Part shown: positions 12,446-24,228 of the stretch, piece after piece | How positions within the stretch are numbered: position 1 is the first letter of the stretch | How the letters are laid out: the number at the start of each line of letters is the position of its first letter | Assembly: GCF_050947875.1 (NCBI RefSeq) | Contig: NC_134572.1 | Span: 156,447,105-156,511,104, forward strand | Source of the DNA: Dermacentor variabilis | Taxonomy: Eukaryota > Arthropoda > Arachnida > Ixodida > Ixodidae | DNA: 64,000 bases | Direction: 5' to 3' | The notes under the pieces: model-generated | The model's input: the letters and a program-made list of their open reading frames with translations, nothing else | Told to the model about the DNA's origin: nothing | Database searches by the model: none | Translations under genes and position numbers: made by a program

Positions 12446-13646
12446 ATTCTAATAAAACATGCTTCATCGTTTCCCAGGCTTTACCGCACCTAGCACTTGC
12501 TTCTTCTTCTTTGCTTTATTTTGCTTTATAAGTGCGTGTTCTAACGCGTCCTCATCTCGCCTTCAATAGTAATGAGCTTCCAGTTGAGTTATTCAGAATT
12601 GTTTCTTTCCTATATGTGTTACCCTCCTTAATAGTTACTGATAGCAGGTTTCCTTTCCATTGCCGCCACCCACAAGATTATCTCAGCCTCTCCGACTTTC
12701 CCCTTCACGTTCTTTGTTGATGTGTTGCCCACCCTACAAGACGCATACTTGCGGGTAAGCTTCCTAGTTTTTTTCCTCCCCTGTGAATCAGTGTTTTTCC
12801 TGTATAGATACCTCAATTCAACGCATTTACTTTCTTCTATATTGCTCAGTCGTTCTTCATAATCAATTTTACTGTGAGCTTCCCTCCCTTCAAAACTACT
12901 CAAGCCCACATAACCCTGCACAATTTCATTTGTATACATATATAGTTTTCCCGTGGGCACCCAATGCGATGCGACCCACTGACCTTTGGTTCCTATCAAG
13001 TCCTGATTTCACCCCTGATTTCAAACAAACAACCGCATTTCCGAAAGAAAGTCCTGGAACCATTACACCTTTCCAAGTACCTTGGAGCACCTTGTACCTA
13101 CTGTGTCCTCATAGCGCTCTGTGTTTCCCAATGACCGCAGTTCTCTTCCCCTTTGATGTTATCGTTTTTCTCCATTGTTCTCACATACCTATTGCCTTTG
13201 TTTATCCATTTACCAAGGTATTAATATTGTTTTACCAGAGGTATTACTTGGAATTGTATTGACACTGTCTATTCCCCGTTTTCATTCAATTCCATGGCAC
13301 CTGATATTTTAAGCGCTAGATTTCAGACATAAATTCTCGTCTTCCTGACCTCAGATATTAGCCAGACGTTGTATGTCACTTTGCTTGTTAGCTAGCAACC
13401 CAATGTCATCCACACTAAAGAAGCCTCGAAGGTGCGGCTCTACTACGGTACCCGCCTGTTTGTGCGAGAGATTCAAGCAGACATTCCCTATAGCACCCTT
13501 TCACTTCTCACCATGTAAATCATACTTGAAGAAAAGAGCGCTATGCAGACGCGGACTAAAAGAGGAACATGTAAATCATAAACAACAGTGGGGAAAAAGG
13601 GCCCCCTGCCTCCGTCCCTTGTTCATATAAACGTTCCGCTCACTGC

Positions 13647-13898
13647 TCATCCCTTCGCATTCAACCCAAACGCTATTTTAATGGTAAATCTCTCTAAAAA
13701 TTGAACGCCATCCTCGTCTAAGCCTTCCCCCTCCAGACAATCCCACAAAATGTTGTGGTCAGCATTGTCACACGCTCTTGTAATGCGTAAAGAAGCCGCA
13801 TATAACGGTCTTCTAACACACTGAGTCAGGACAAATAAGTTAGCATCCAGACGCCTACTCGTATTGAAGCTATTCTGAAGTTCTACCAATATGGACAT
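13647..13898 (-). pseudogene. LINE reverse transcriptase fragment
   Basis: NLFVLTQCVRRPLYAASL is followed by ITRACDNADHNILWDCLEGE, matching the RT block that normally reads FLDITGAYDNV. The catalytic Asp of that block is replaced (ITRACDN). The rest of the palm is not open in this frame. Confidence 0.55.
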
Positions 13899-14940
13899 TA
13901 TCCTCTGCCCATGCTTGTAGCTTTAATTCAATCGGCTGCTTTGCTAACTTGCATATTACAGATGTAATGTTCAACGACATATTTGAGTGAATTCTATCTT
14001 TTTCCCCGTAGCTTGATTAATTAAGACCATTCAAATTTGTTGCCAACTGTCTGGTATTCGTCTATTTTTTAAGCTTTTTTCTCTTGCATTCAACAGAGGT
14101 TTCTTAATTGTTCGTCCTAATTCATTAATCAGCCTAACCCTTGTTGCTGTGCGCTTCGGAATTTTGTGTTTGGCTTTCTTCTAGTTGAAGTTTGTCAGCA
14201 CCAGCTCCTTTTCTATCTGGTTCTCTTCCATGCTTCTTTTTTCCTCAAATACAACCGCGTCACTGCCTTGGAATGATTCGGCTGTTATTATTCGTCTGTA
14301 ATTTAATGGCGCCTTCTCTTCCAGTTTCTTTCTATCTTCGTCTAGGATATGATGAATCGTTCCATACTTCTTGCCTAATAAGTTTATGTGGTTCGAAAAT
14401 ATTCTAGGTGTGGCCTTCTTTTTCTCATGTATTGCTGACAATGAACGTTCAGTTTAAAATATTATCCTAGCTTGAACCATTATTTGAACCTTCCATTTTC
14501 TCTCCCAGAATGTTTCGCTTTTTCTGCCTACTTCTTGTTGCGGTGAGTGAGAGTTTTTTGCGTATCGGTGCTCCCGTTATGCTTTCTGTCGTTTAGCATT
14601 CGCTTCCCCTATCTGCCTGTTCCACTAACTTTTCGGTTTCTTTTGCCCTTTCCAACGAACATGTCGCTTTTCTTTCCGTATTTCTGCCGTAAGTGTAGTC
14701 AGAAGCTCACTATATTTCTGCGCTTTGCTTGGCCGTTTTTAAGTCCCTGCTCGACTCTTGTGACTACATTTGCTATTTGTTCAGCTTTCAAATTGGCACT
14801 GGTCATTCTTCGCTGTTTGCTGCCTTTTCCTCCCACATATTCCATATTGAATACGAGGCGTTTATAGTCCCTCCCTATGCTACTATGCCCTTCCTCGTCA
14901 ATGCCGATTTCCAAAAAAATATCATAAATTAATTCTGTCA

Positions 14941-15328
14941 TCAGGTAGCGATCAAAGATCGATTACCGGTTTCACACTTCCCTATGGTCTGCCCATCACA
15001 CTTAGGCCTTGTATTCACGATAACGAGATTATGTTGCTTACAAAGATGTACTGTTGACTTCGCGTTGTTGTCGGTATAGCCATATGGATCATGTATGTGG
15101 GCATTCATGCATCTTATAGGATAATTTTCGCATATCATTCCCGAAACCGGTAACATCAGCCCTTAGGCATTCCAGTAACTCTTCATTCTTCTCTCCGCAA
15201 TTATATCTGGTCCACAAATAAATTATGCCTTGAAAAGTTTTCTTTCCGCTCATTCTGCATGATAACCAAAGATTCTCCTGAGATATTGAATTTGCCCTTT
15301 TGTATTTGGCTCCCAGATGGATGAGCAT
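14941..15328 (-). pseudogene. LINE apurinic-type endonuclease fragment
   Basis: Two overlapping minus-strand frames cover IIYLWTRYNCGEKNEELL and then KQHNLVIVNTRPKCDGQ, typical of the endonuclease middle and C-terminal part (short DG..T...GN block). The reading frame shifts between them near 15150. The DGNRSLID-like end is seen as GNRSLIAT, so the catalytic D/H positions are partly lost. Confidence 0.5.
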
Positions 15329-15744
15329 TCCGAATCTCCCTGCCTTTCTTTCCCATTTAGTTCAGTTGCGCCCTCCCAAATTGTAATTTTTAATCACTGG
15401 CGGCCCTTCCGTCTCTCTAAGGTGTGTTTCTGTAACCGCCTACACCCCTGTTTGTTCTCTAACTGCTCATGAATCTCTCACCACATTTCCTTTTTTCTTC
15501 CGCCCTTCATGTTTATGTAGGCTATGTCTTGGAGACGCTTTTTCTTGTTTTCCTCCTTTTTCTCTTATTGATCATGATGCTAGTCTCTCCTTGAGTACTG
15601 CCCACCCTGGCCTCCTGAGCACCCGTGGGCCCCGCGCAAAGACAAATGCCCGAACAACAAGTCACCAGCCTAATTCTCATCCAAGCCTGTGATCAAAGTT
15701 GATCACGTCTTCTTGAAAACCACTATACCTTCTCACATCGCGAT

Positions 15745-16101
15745 TTACTTCTGCAGCATTAAACCCTTTTTTTTTCGGTTCATTTTCCATATAGCCTCAT
15801 TAGCAGTCACAACCGCTCTATGTACGAGACTGTCACGCAGAGGCATCTTCGGCACCATGCACATCCCGACCTGCACCTGAGACGACGAACCGCGCAAGTC
15901 GTCTGCCTCCTTCGTCAAGCGCTCAGTCAGTCGGGCCCCTTTTTGTTCAGCCCGCCATTTAGCCCCACCTGCTACAACTACAAAGTTCCGCCAGTTGGCA
16001 TTCTCCACGAGCTTTTCATTTTCTCGCTGCATGATAAAACCAAATGCCCGCCCTTGCAATGTCCCTACCGCCACTCTTTTGTCGACTGTCACCCTCTCCA
16101 C
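15745..16101 (-). pseudogene. LINE ORF1 segment with SGNH-hydrolase-like features
   Basis: The 118-codon frame carries DKRVAVGTLQGRAFG, then ENANWRNFVVVAGGAKW, then QVGMCMVPKMPLRDS. In SGNH hydrolases block III is GxND; here the equivalent position reads GGAKW, so the Asn/Asp pair appears mutated. The final CMVPKMPLRDS resembles the segment after block III in these ORF1 proteins. Assignment is from recalled patterns of tick LINE ORF1 proteins. The GDS nucleophile block would lie upstream of 16101 but is not clear in the sequence. Confidence 0.45.
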
Positions 16102-16299
16102 TCAATAACACTGTGTTCAGCACAGTAATACACAATAAACTATTTCTGCGGCAACCCACTATATGAGCAGATAAAAATTGAGATGCAATAAATAAACTGG
16201 CACAATTGGTATACTTTTCTACTGAATTTATTATTGGCAAACTAATCCCTAAAATTTTCTGCCCCATTGCCGAAACAATCACCTTCTTTTTTTAATGAA

Positions 16300-18000
16300 A
16301 TTCATTTTCAAATCAAATCAAATCAAAATCACTTTATTTCAGGGCGTTTCCTGCGAAGACAGAGATTAAAGGCTGAAATACCCTGACTGGGCCCCTGCCC
16401 CCGTTCAGTTCATACAGCATTTACGCGTACAATAGCATATACAGTAAGGTTCACATTATATTAAAATTACAGTTGCACTCAATGTACAGCCGATGAAGGA
16501 AGAAAAGTGACTTCTAATTCATCAGATAAGAAGTATGAAATGCATACGTGTGTACATAGATCACGCAGATAGATATACATATAGAAAAGGTCACACAGGA
16601 TTCATGTGTTAGATAGCTAGCAGACCCTTTATCATGTTACAGATATGTAGAGAACGATTATGTACCAGTACATTGTGCTTACAAACAGAAAAAAAAAAGA
16701 AAATCAGGAATGTCATGGACAGAGTAGAAAGTAATGTAAAACCGTCTACAATACCCATGCTGTTCTGACAGGGAACGTTTTGTACATTCTTTTAAGTTTA
16801 CCACGGCTGTCTGCCCTATTTATTATGTCTTTCTCTTTATGTAGAATCTGTATAGCTTGATACGTTACCGATTGTTTCCCGTAATTTGTCCTAATCTTCG
16901 GAAGCGTCCTCCTATGCTGCCTAAACCCGTACTTATGTTGAACTACCATATCACTGTCTTTGTATATGTTTGTGGTGTGTATATGTTGCACTAATTTATG
17001 TAGATAGATTTGATTGGCCATAAGCATATCGTGTTTCAGAAATAACTCCCGGGTACGTAAGTCACGGATATCTCCTGTATAAGTTTCAAAAATACGTAGC
17101 ACGCGCTTTTGTAGTACCGTTAATCTATTATAGTTGCGCGGAGTGGTGGTGCCCCATACTAGCAAACCGCACGCAATCTTAGAATATACTAGAGTGTAAT
17201 AAAGAGTTTTTTTTAGCCGAAGAGGTATTAATGTAGATACATCCTATTGATCGAGCTATATCGACTACCAAATGGTCGATGTGACATGACCATACCAAAG
17301 ACTCTTGCAACCAAACGCCTAGGACTTTTTGCTCAGGTGTTTGCGGAATAATCTCGGTTCCATACGTAATATGCATGTCATGTTGGTCGCGTTTCTTTGC
17401 AGGAGAAAAAAATGATGTATTTAGTTTTAGAGGCATTTAATTGTAGACAATTTTCATTTAGCCATTTGGATAGGTTTTGTAGATAACGATTAGTCTTTTC
17501 TTGAAGTTCACGTTTCGTCCGTTAAGTAAAAAATACATTAGTATCGTCCGCAAACATTACTATATCAAGGGTGTTGTCAATCTGAGTTATGTCATTAATG
17601 TATAACAAAAACAGGGTAGGACCTAATACTGATCCTTGGTGTACTCCATTTGTTACATTTAACGACGTCGAGGAATAATTATTAACATCTGTAAATTGGA
17701 AGCATTTCTCGAGGTAGCTGGTTAATAATTTCAATGACATGGCATGTATTCCATAACACTTCAGTTTTAGAAGTAGAATATCATGACTCACCGAATCAAA
17801 TGCTTTCCGCAAATCTAGAAAGTGACCTAAAATAAAATCATTATTTTCAATACCTTGAATAATTTTCTCCTTTGCACGAAGTAGTCCATTGTAGCCCTCC
17901 TTTGCATTAGCCCATTGCATATATGAATCAAAAGGATGTGATATAAAAAAAGTTAGGGAATCACCACATCCCTTTCCTTTCCACTTAGTGATATACAATT
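16300..18000 (-). mobile_element. CR1/Jockey-like LINE 3' half, decayed
   Basis: Minus-strand frames at 17998-17522 (RT with LDLRKAFDSVSHDILLLKL, GVHQGSVLGPTLF and the catalytic MFADDTNVFF), 17436-17179 and 17165-16746 (C-terminal segment starting LVWGTTTPRNYNRLTVLQKR) lie in order and are separated by frameshifts. The 3' end carries an AATAAA-like signal and an (ATTTG)n tail near 16315-16335. The 5' part including endonuclease is missing. FADDTN and the LQKR thumb motif are typical of Jockey and CR1 groups; I cannot separate these. Confidence 0.75.
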
Positions 18001-19930
18001 AGGTTTACTAAAAGAGCACTGTGCGAAATGTAAGATATAAAGCTACAGAAGCAACTGACTGCATAGCTGGTGGACGTCCTATACAGCTCTTTGTTTAGGT
18101 GAATCGTTCATTTTTTGTATACTGCAGAACTACGTCATGAGCAGATTGAGCTACACTTAACATTTATCTATGCTTTACAGTATAATCAGAACATATGGCA
18201 TAACAAACACCTCACCAGAAAACTTGCATTGTACTCTGTTGCTATACATGACACAATTATCGCCGATGAGGGACAAGTTCAGGTCATACTGATAGAGGGC
18301 ACAAATACCTTCCGGTAAACAGGCATTGAACAAAAAGAATTCGCGACAACACAATTGGTTACAGTAGCAAGAAGTTTCTAATAAAATGGGGAAGGAAAAA
18401 GAAGCATACTTAGGGTGATGTGTTTAATGACCAGAATTAGCCATAGCAGCTAATACATAAATACAGAATTTAAAATTTTCGTGCGAACATTACTGGATTC
18501 CTCATACTTTTTCGTCAGTTAAGCAGTTTTTAAATACTAAAGTCACCATGCTGAACCCCATTCGGTTTCTAATACGCAAGGAAGCTATCTGACACCTGAA
18601 ATATTTTCCACTTCCTCCTCATATGCATATAGGAGATATTTTTGGCAGTTGTGAAGCCAGTCCAGATTTCTAAGCGATAAAGGACCGGATTTACAACCGC
18701 GTGTCTCCAATTCCAGAGTGGTTTTAAAGTAGCCACTGCGTCTCCAATCTGCCAGTGTGTCCTCCACAGTGGCTACTCTGAAGCTTTAGGCTAGGCTTAT
18801 AGAAAAGCCGGCCTACTCGGTCCCTTTATTTCTCTACATTTTGCATCAGGTACAATTCGCATGAAAAGATTATGCCTCTTTACTGAGTCTCCAACATAGA
18901 AAAGGATATATTTGCGGCCAGGGGTGAGAAGGCTTCCAGGAGTGGGACTAGCTGTTAGAACATTTGTCCTCAAAGCTTGTGCCATTTACCAGATGACGGT
19001 ATTCAGATTACAGGGACTTGGTGCGTTACGACATCTTGTGCCTGATCAACCGAGGGTTGTACTTAGTACTGGACTCGCTTAGCACTGCGCGGTTCAGCAG
19101 TGTTTGGCCTCAGTATCAATCCCATGATACCGCCTAAGAACTTACTGTGCATGAAAAAATTCTGTTACCGTTGCTCGTGCCTTTATTGGTGTTGTTTTCT
19201 ACATTTGCAAATTTTTTTTCTTTCCCGCGTTGTTGTGCTGGTCACTTCTAAATTTCTTCGGCACCACGAGTTAAGCTAGCGCAGATGCGATGCAGCAAAA
19301 GACAAAAACGTGAAACTACACTGGCACAAGATCTATTGCACAGCGCTCAACTATAGCTGTTGCGTAATGCGTTAGGAAAAGTTATTGTAATGCCGACCAT
19401 CAATTCTTCGCTAGGTATGCTGTAGCTGCCACTTTGGTTGTGATGGCAATGCACGTTCTTATTTTGATCATGCCATTCAGGCTACCGTTTCAATAGAACG
19501 TAAACGACTGTTCCGTAAGGTTAAACGCAAGGCAGCGAGGGGCATCAGTGCACAATATGTTTAACTGTGATTATATAGGCCACACAGAATGCTTCAGTAA
19601 GCTTCATATTTGCCTGACGCGGTCTCGAATGAGACCCAAAGGCTTTTATGTTATACACTGGAGTCTGCAGGGTGTCATTTTGAAAATCATTTACCGCAAT
19701 GATTTTTTAGTTGCTTTGCCATTCGTGAAAACTTACAGCTTCGCCAGAATTGGGAAGCGTCGATTATGATAGAAAATTAGTAGACAGCTATGCAAAACAT
19801 TGGTTTTAACGTGTGTAAAATGTGGGGAACATGCGCTTACTAAGGAAATTAACGCGCACACTGTCAGGCAATATATATGATGCAACGAGTAAAACAAGCA
19901 TACGGTCAGGCACCTAAAAGAACCATGATC
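18000..19930. other. Non-coding stretch with one weak exon candidate
   Basis: Mostly AT-rich sequence with nothing recognised. At 18591-18781 on the minus strand there is an open block reading VEDTLADWRRSGYFKTTLEL and later LDWLHNCQKYLLYAYEEEVE. It follows a possible acceptor (agcttcag) and ends at CAG|GTGTCA. Codons look coding-like, but no family is recognised and the splice sites are weak. Confidence 0.3.
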
Positions 19931-20330
19931 ACATCTCTGTCGAGGAGCGGGGACATTTCCTTGGAAACTCTGGCGTTACGAAATACAGCAGCCGCAGCGA
20001 GCGGATTGACCTCCGCGCTGCCTCTCGCTTCCACATAAACTAAGCGGCGAGAGCACAGCGCACGCAAAGCTATCAACCCTCGTTAAACCTAGGCTCTGTA
20101 CTCATCGCAGATGGCCTTCAAAAAAGGGCTCGCGCGGCCACGTTCATGCGTGCCATATGCAATCGCTGCCGCAGTAGAACACCTCATCCCGCCCTTCCCC
20201 GGTGCGCGCGTGTGGAAGAAGGCGAACTTCGGTCGTCGCCTTCATCGCTTGCATGCGCAAGGTCAACCCCCCATTCTTGGCTCACGCTCACTCGCTTTCC
20301 CTCGCACCTGCATTATAGGGTTTGCAAACA
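19930..20330 (-). repeat. Dispersed repeat family R, copy 4 (reverse orientation)
   Basis: The reverse complement carries 'gaaggccatctgcgatga', 'gcgctgtgctctcgccgc' and 'aggtcaatccgctcgctgc', matching R copies 1, 3 and 5 in the same order. It abuts a SINE copy at 20465. Confidence 0.6.
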
Positions 20331-20464
20331 CGATATTATCGCACTTGGATGTTATTCAGAGCATCGCAGTGACGCCGATGGCAACGACGACGACGGAACT
20401 GCGACGGGAGTGTCCATGTAACAGCTATCGCAATAAAAAAATTAGAAAGCGGATACACTTGGTG

Positions 20465-20705
20465 TTTTCGCATGCCAAAACTACGATATGAATATAAGGG
20501 GTGCCGTGGAGGGTACCTCATTGATATTTTTTATCGTCTCGGCGTCTTTAACGTGCACCCATGCACGCATACGGGTGCTATTGCATTTTGCCTTCATGGA
20601 AGTGCGGCCACCGTGGCCAGTATTTGACCCCGCGTTCTCAGGCTTAGCAGATAACGCTAATGCCATCATACCACCACGGCGTGGTGAATTGAAATGCGTA
20701 GTGCC
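20465..20705 (-). repeat. tRNA-derived SINE copy (Ruka-like), nearly complete
   Basis: On the minus strand a tRNA-like head ('ggtggtatgatgg' as degenerate A box) leads into 'ggccacggtggccgcact' and the SINE body. The 3' end is the reverse of 'cgcatgccaaaactacgat'. The B box is mutated ('gggtcaaatac'). Confidence 0.65.
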
Positions 20706-20709
20706 AGGA

Positions 20710-21473
20710 GGCAAGTTTCACTGCAAGCGTGGACATTCTGTCTTTTAGTCAGCCGGCAAGGTTTGATCATTGGCTTTGCGGATGCTACAGCCGCGGCCAT
20801 GTTAGGTTGGCATCAGGACCCTCGCCTCTATTTCCTGTTTCATGCGCACAACTATTAGACAGAAGAGAACACTGAAAACTTGGAGGTAATCGAAAGAAAA
20901 CACTTGGATTGTTTTAGAGCTGCTAGAACATAATAAATTGGTGTATGAAAGAAATGCATACCGTGAGCCGCTTGAATCAATTCAGGCGATTCGCTCTTTG
21001 TTTCTTGCAAAGGACGCTGTTCTTGATTAGCGATCATTTCCAAGTATGGAGCTCACAAACAGGTCGCAAAAATTTTCATCGGGAACCAGCCTCGCCAAAG
21101 CGTGTTTTTGGTGCCCAATCGAACTCATCCAACTGAATGGCGACCAAGTAGTGATGACGATGGATTGACGACAATGACATGACGACAATGGCATAATGAT
21201 GCTGGACTCACTTGTGCTAAATGGCAATGATGGAACGATGACGATGGTCCCGCGATGAAGCTATGACGATGATGGTTGGCCAAAAATGGCATGACGTCGT
21301 CAGAGGAAATGACAGCGCAGCAAAGAAGAAAGTACAACCGTTGTGTCACGGCACCAGCATGAAGATATTGCGATGTAACGCATGGGGGAAAACGAGCATC
21401 TGATGACCCAATGCTACCATCAGCTAGAGTATTCCCTGAAGTAAATATTGGAATATCCGCACAGATGCCAGCT
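20710..21473. repeat. Degenerate ATGACGA-type simple sequence
   Basis: From about 21135 to 21310 the plus strand is rich in 'gatgacgatgg', 'acgacaatg' and similar units with no fixed period. The rest of the stretch shows nothing recognisable. A 211-codon minus-strand frame (21125-21760) runs through this and the adjacent tandem duplication and is low-complexity (S/H/C rich). Confidence 0.4.
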
Positions 21474-21707
21474 GTGTGAATGTTATCGTACAGTCCACCC
21501 CTACATTCGTGAGTAGGTGCTGTGGATTGGCACAGCCCTTTGCAGCTGGCTCCCAGCTGCAAACCGCTGAAGAGGTAGGGATTCAATACTGTGTGAATGT
21601 TATCGTACAGTCCACCCCTACATTCGTGAGTAGGTGCTGTGGAGTGGCACAGCCCTTTGCAGCTGGCTCCCAGCTGCAAACCGCTGAAGAGGTAGGGATT
21701 CAATACT
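21474..21707. repeat. 117-bp tandem duplication
   Basis: Units 21474-21590 and 21591-21707 are the same length and almost identical; the visible difference is ggattgg against ggagtgg. Each contains an 11-bp inverted repeat, tttgcagctgg and ccagctgcaaa, separated by 3 bases. Because 117 is a multiple of three, any frame is kept open through both units, so the 39-residue repeat in the minus-strand frame is not evidence of coding. Confidence 0.95.
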
Positions 21708-21709
21708 GA

Positions 21710-23910
21710 GGCAGAGCTCAGCAGCTCAATTTTCATTGCTATATGTTGAAGAGATGACATGGCGACGGCTTGGCAACAACTTAACGAAAAAAACCGGCAG
21801 ACACTTAAGACTACTTACGTGTGGGGATGCAAAAGCATTATAGCCCATTTAGTGAAATCTTTTTATTTTACACACTCATGACAGGGTGCCACCTCCTCCC
21901 GCTTGGCTGTGCCGCCACGTGCCAAATGAAGCATACACTAGGCCACTATTTTTTTAGTTACTGAGATGGTTGTGACATTATGTGTGCAATGATGCATTCA
22001 CTAGGCGCACCTTTAGTCAGTCACAGCCGTCAAGCCGCCGTGGCGTCGAGAAAGCGTGCTTGTCTCTCACCCTGGAGGCCCAGGTCTGATTCCCACTCAG
22101 ACCGAAATATACCAAGTTTTCTTTTCAATATCATTAATTTACTTAGTTTACAGGAATCTCCCTGAGAAATTTAATGTCCATCCATGCATTTTCTGATGTT
22201 TTGTTACCCTTTGCGCAGTCGGCCATTTTTGGTACCATCGCTCAGCCAGGCCACCAAGACCGGATATTTGCGTAATGCGGCATATAATGCTTTTGCATTA
22301 ATGAACGGGCAGAGTAAACCTAGTTTCAAGCTTTTAACTCATGCCACAGTAAGCTGCACAAAGCTACGGCAGGCTCTCTACAAATGTCCCCTGGCAGGTA
22401 TGTGCATTTTACACCGACAAGCATAGCACATACTTCAAATGCTTAGGATTGTGTCTGCGAAGTATAACAGTGCTAGGTGCTACAAAAACAGCTGAAATTT
22501 CAAGCTAACTCGCTTTCAAACATGCCCTCTTTTTCAAGAAAACACCGCTCCCTGCCAGAGCCGATGTTACGTGCACAAGCACCCTAACATAAAATACAGT
22601 CCTAGCACCGTCGCTCACTATGGCATGTTACATCGGTAAATTGTACATTGCGAAACGCGCAGTGGGGCTACCGGATGTGCGCTGCACAACTAAAAAGAAT
22701 CAAAAACAAAAGAAACGAAAAAAACAGGGCTCATCACGTGAGCCGGACGCAATCCGTCTGCTCTTGTATGGGAGGAGGGGAAGGAACGTCGCTAGCAGAT
22801 GCAACTCGAGGCAGAGCGCGAGAGTGCCTGTTAGCGGTCGCGCTCACCTCTAAGCAGTATGATAACAGGGCCATGAAATTTCTTTTATCTTCTCAAATAA
22901 TACAACCAATATTTAAAATTATTTTGGTAAAAGAATTCCTAACTGGCACTTTGGAAATTGGAGTGTATAAATAAAATATGGAACGCGACATGATGAGGAG
23001 CCCTTTCCGGAAAGAAAGCCTTGGATGCGAGGACAAATTTTCACTGTATTGTAATCCTGGAATGAAATGCGCATGAATGAGAAAGAACCTGTAATTTAAA
23101 CTCGCCGCAATACCTCACTGGCTATGGCATTTGGCTGCGGAGCATGAGTTTACCGAGTTAAATTTTGGCCACTGCTGGTGCATTCATATGGGTGCAATAT
23201 ACAAGAAATATCAGGGAACTAACAGCTAGACAATAAAGAATCCAAGGTGACTTGAAGTTAATCTGTAGCCGCCCACCACAGAGTTTTCAGAGCATTTTTG
23301 TTGCTTTGAGACAATGAACCATGTATTTTACGGATGTTATACAGCTAAAAAGTACAATTTAGAAAATTTACAATACTCGCGGAAAACTTTCTGCGGCAAT
23401 GAAGGGAAAGCTACCGGCGCGGAGCTTCTGCACATCTGTTACTGCGCCAAGTAGTCCGCCAGCGTTAGACAGTGCTTTTGGTTGCTCTGAATAGATGCTG
23501 AGACGATGCAGGTTCCATGTGCGACGGTTTCGCATTTTCCCAGACGCGGAAGGAAAAAGCCGCAACATAAGTAAAAATTTGCATTCAGTGGTGTGTTTTA
23601 TCTATTTAACTGTTGCTAATAAGGCGTTTATATTTTCTCTTCCCAAGCTTTAACTAATGTTCACGAAAACACACCACTCTTCAGAAGCGCTCTCATTTGT
23701 TCGCTCTTTTGTCTCCGTAGCTTTCCCTTCATTGCCACTCCATTCCTTATGGCACCTCAAATGTCTAGAAAAATATGTAAATTTACCCCGTCAATGATCG
23801 AAGAGTGCCTAAATTACATTTTTGTAGAAACCAGCCAACATGCACTCGGCAGGTCAGTTGCACACAGAGCCACTGCTAGAGATGCCACAGTAGATTCACG
23901 TTAATTCGAA
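21710..23910. other. Non-coding stretch, nothing recognised
   Basis: AT-rich sequence with small, unrelated frames. An 'aggctcatcacgtgagccgg' region near 22730 is GC-rich but has no match elsewhere in the window. Confidence 0.4.
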
Positions 23911-24035
23911 CACAACTGGACCAATGCATTGGTCCAGTTGTGCCATATATATTAACGGCATGTCTTGGTGTTGCATTCAACCCGCTGGATGCGGGTTGAA
24001 TGCAACACCAAGACATGCCGTTAATATATATGGCA
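23911..24035. repeat. Adjacent perfect palindromes
   Basis: 23911-23942 is a perfect 32-bp palindrome with no spacer (centre aatgcatt). It overlaps by two bases a second perfect inverted repeat: arms 23941-23985 and 23991-24035 (45 bp each, no mismatch) around the 5-base spacer tggat. Sequence on both sides is ordinary. Perfect arms imply a recent origin, gene conversion between arms, or an assembly fold-back. Confidence 0.95.
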
Positions 24036-24228
24036 ATATATTTGCCCAATTCTAGCACGACCTAACATTGAACGAGTACCGACTTTAGTGGGGTTAATGT
24101 GAAAAAAAAAACTAACATGAAAATTACGTTAGAGCTCCTAAACAATGCACTAATCTAACATGCGCACAATATTTAAGGAAAATGTAGCATGCCTCCAATT
24201 GTAGTAATCATCATCATCATCAGCCTGG

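Larger units (their letters stand above)
12446..16130 (-). mobile_element. Non-LTR retrotransposon with SGNH-like ORF1, heavily decayed
   Basis: Minus-strand coding pieces occur in LINE order: an ORF1 domain (16101-15745), endonuclease (15328-14941), linker (14441-14181), RT (13898-13647) and a C-terminal segment (12999-12628). The 3' end is cut by, or abuts, RTE copy A2. None of the pieces is longer than about 125 codons, so the element is a relic. Clade is uncertain; an SGNH/esterase ORF1 is known from CR1-type LINEs. Confidence 0.6.

Noticed and set aside
21125..21760. 211-codon minus-strand protein gene
   Set aside because: Length comes from the 117-bp tandem duplication (a multiple of three) and degenerate ATGACGA repeats; no conserved domain or splice context.
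23941..24035. miRNA precursor
   Set aside because: 45-bp fully paired stem with a 5-base loop lacks the loop size and mismatches typical of animal pre-miRNAs.
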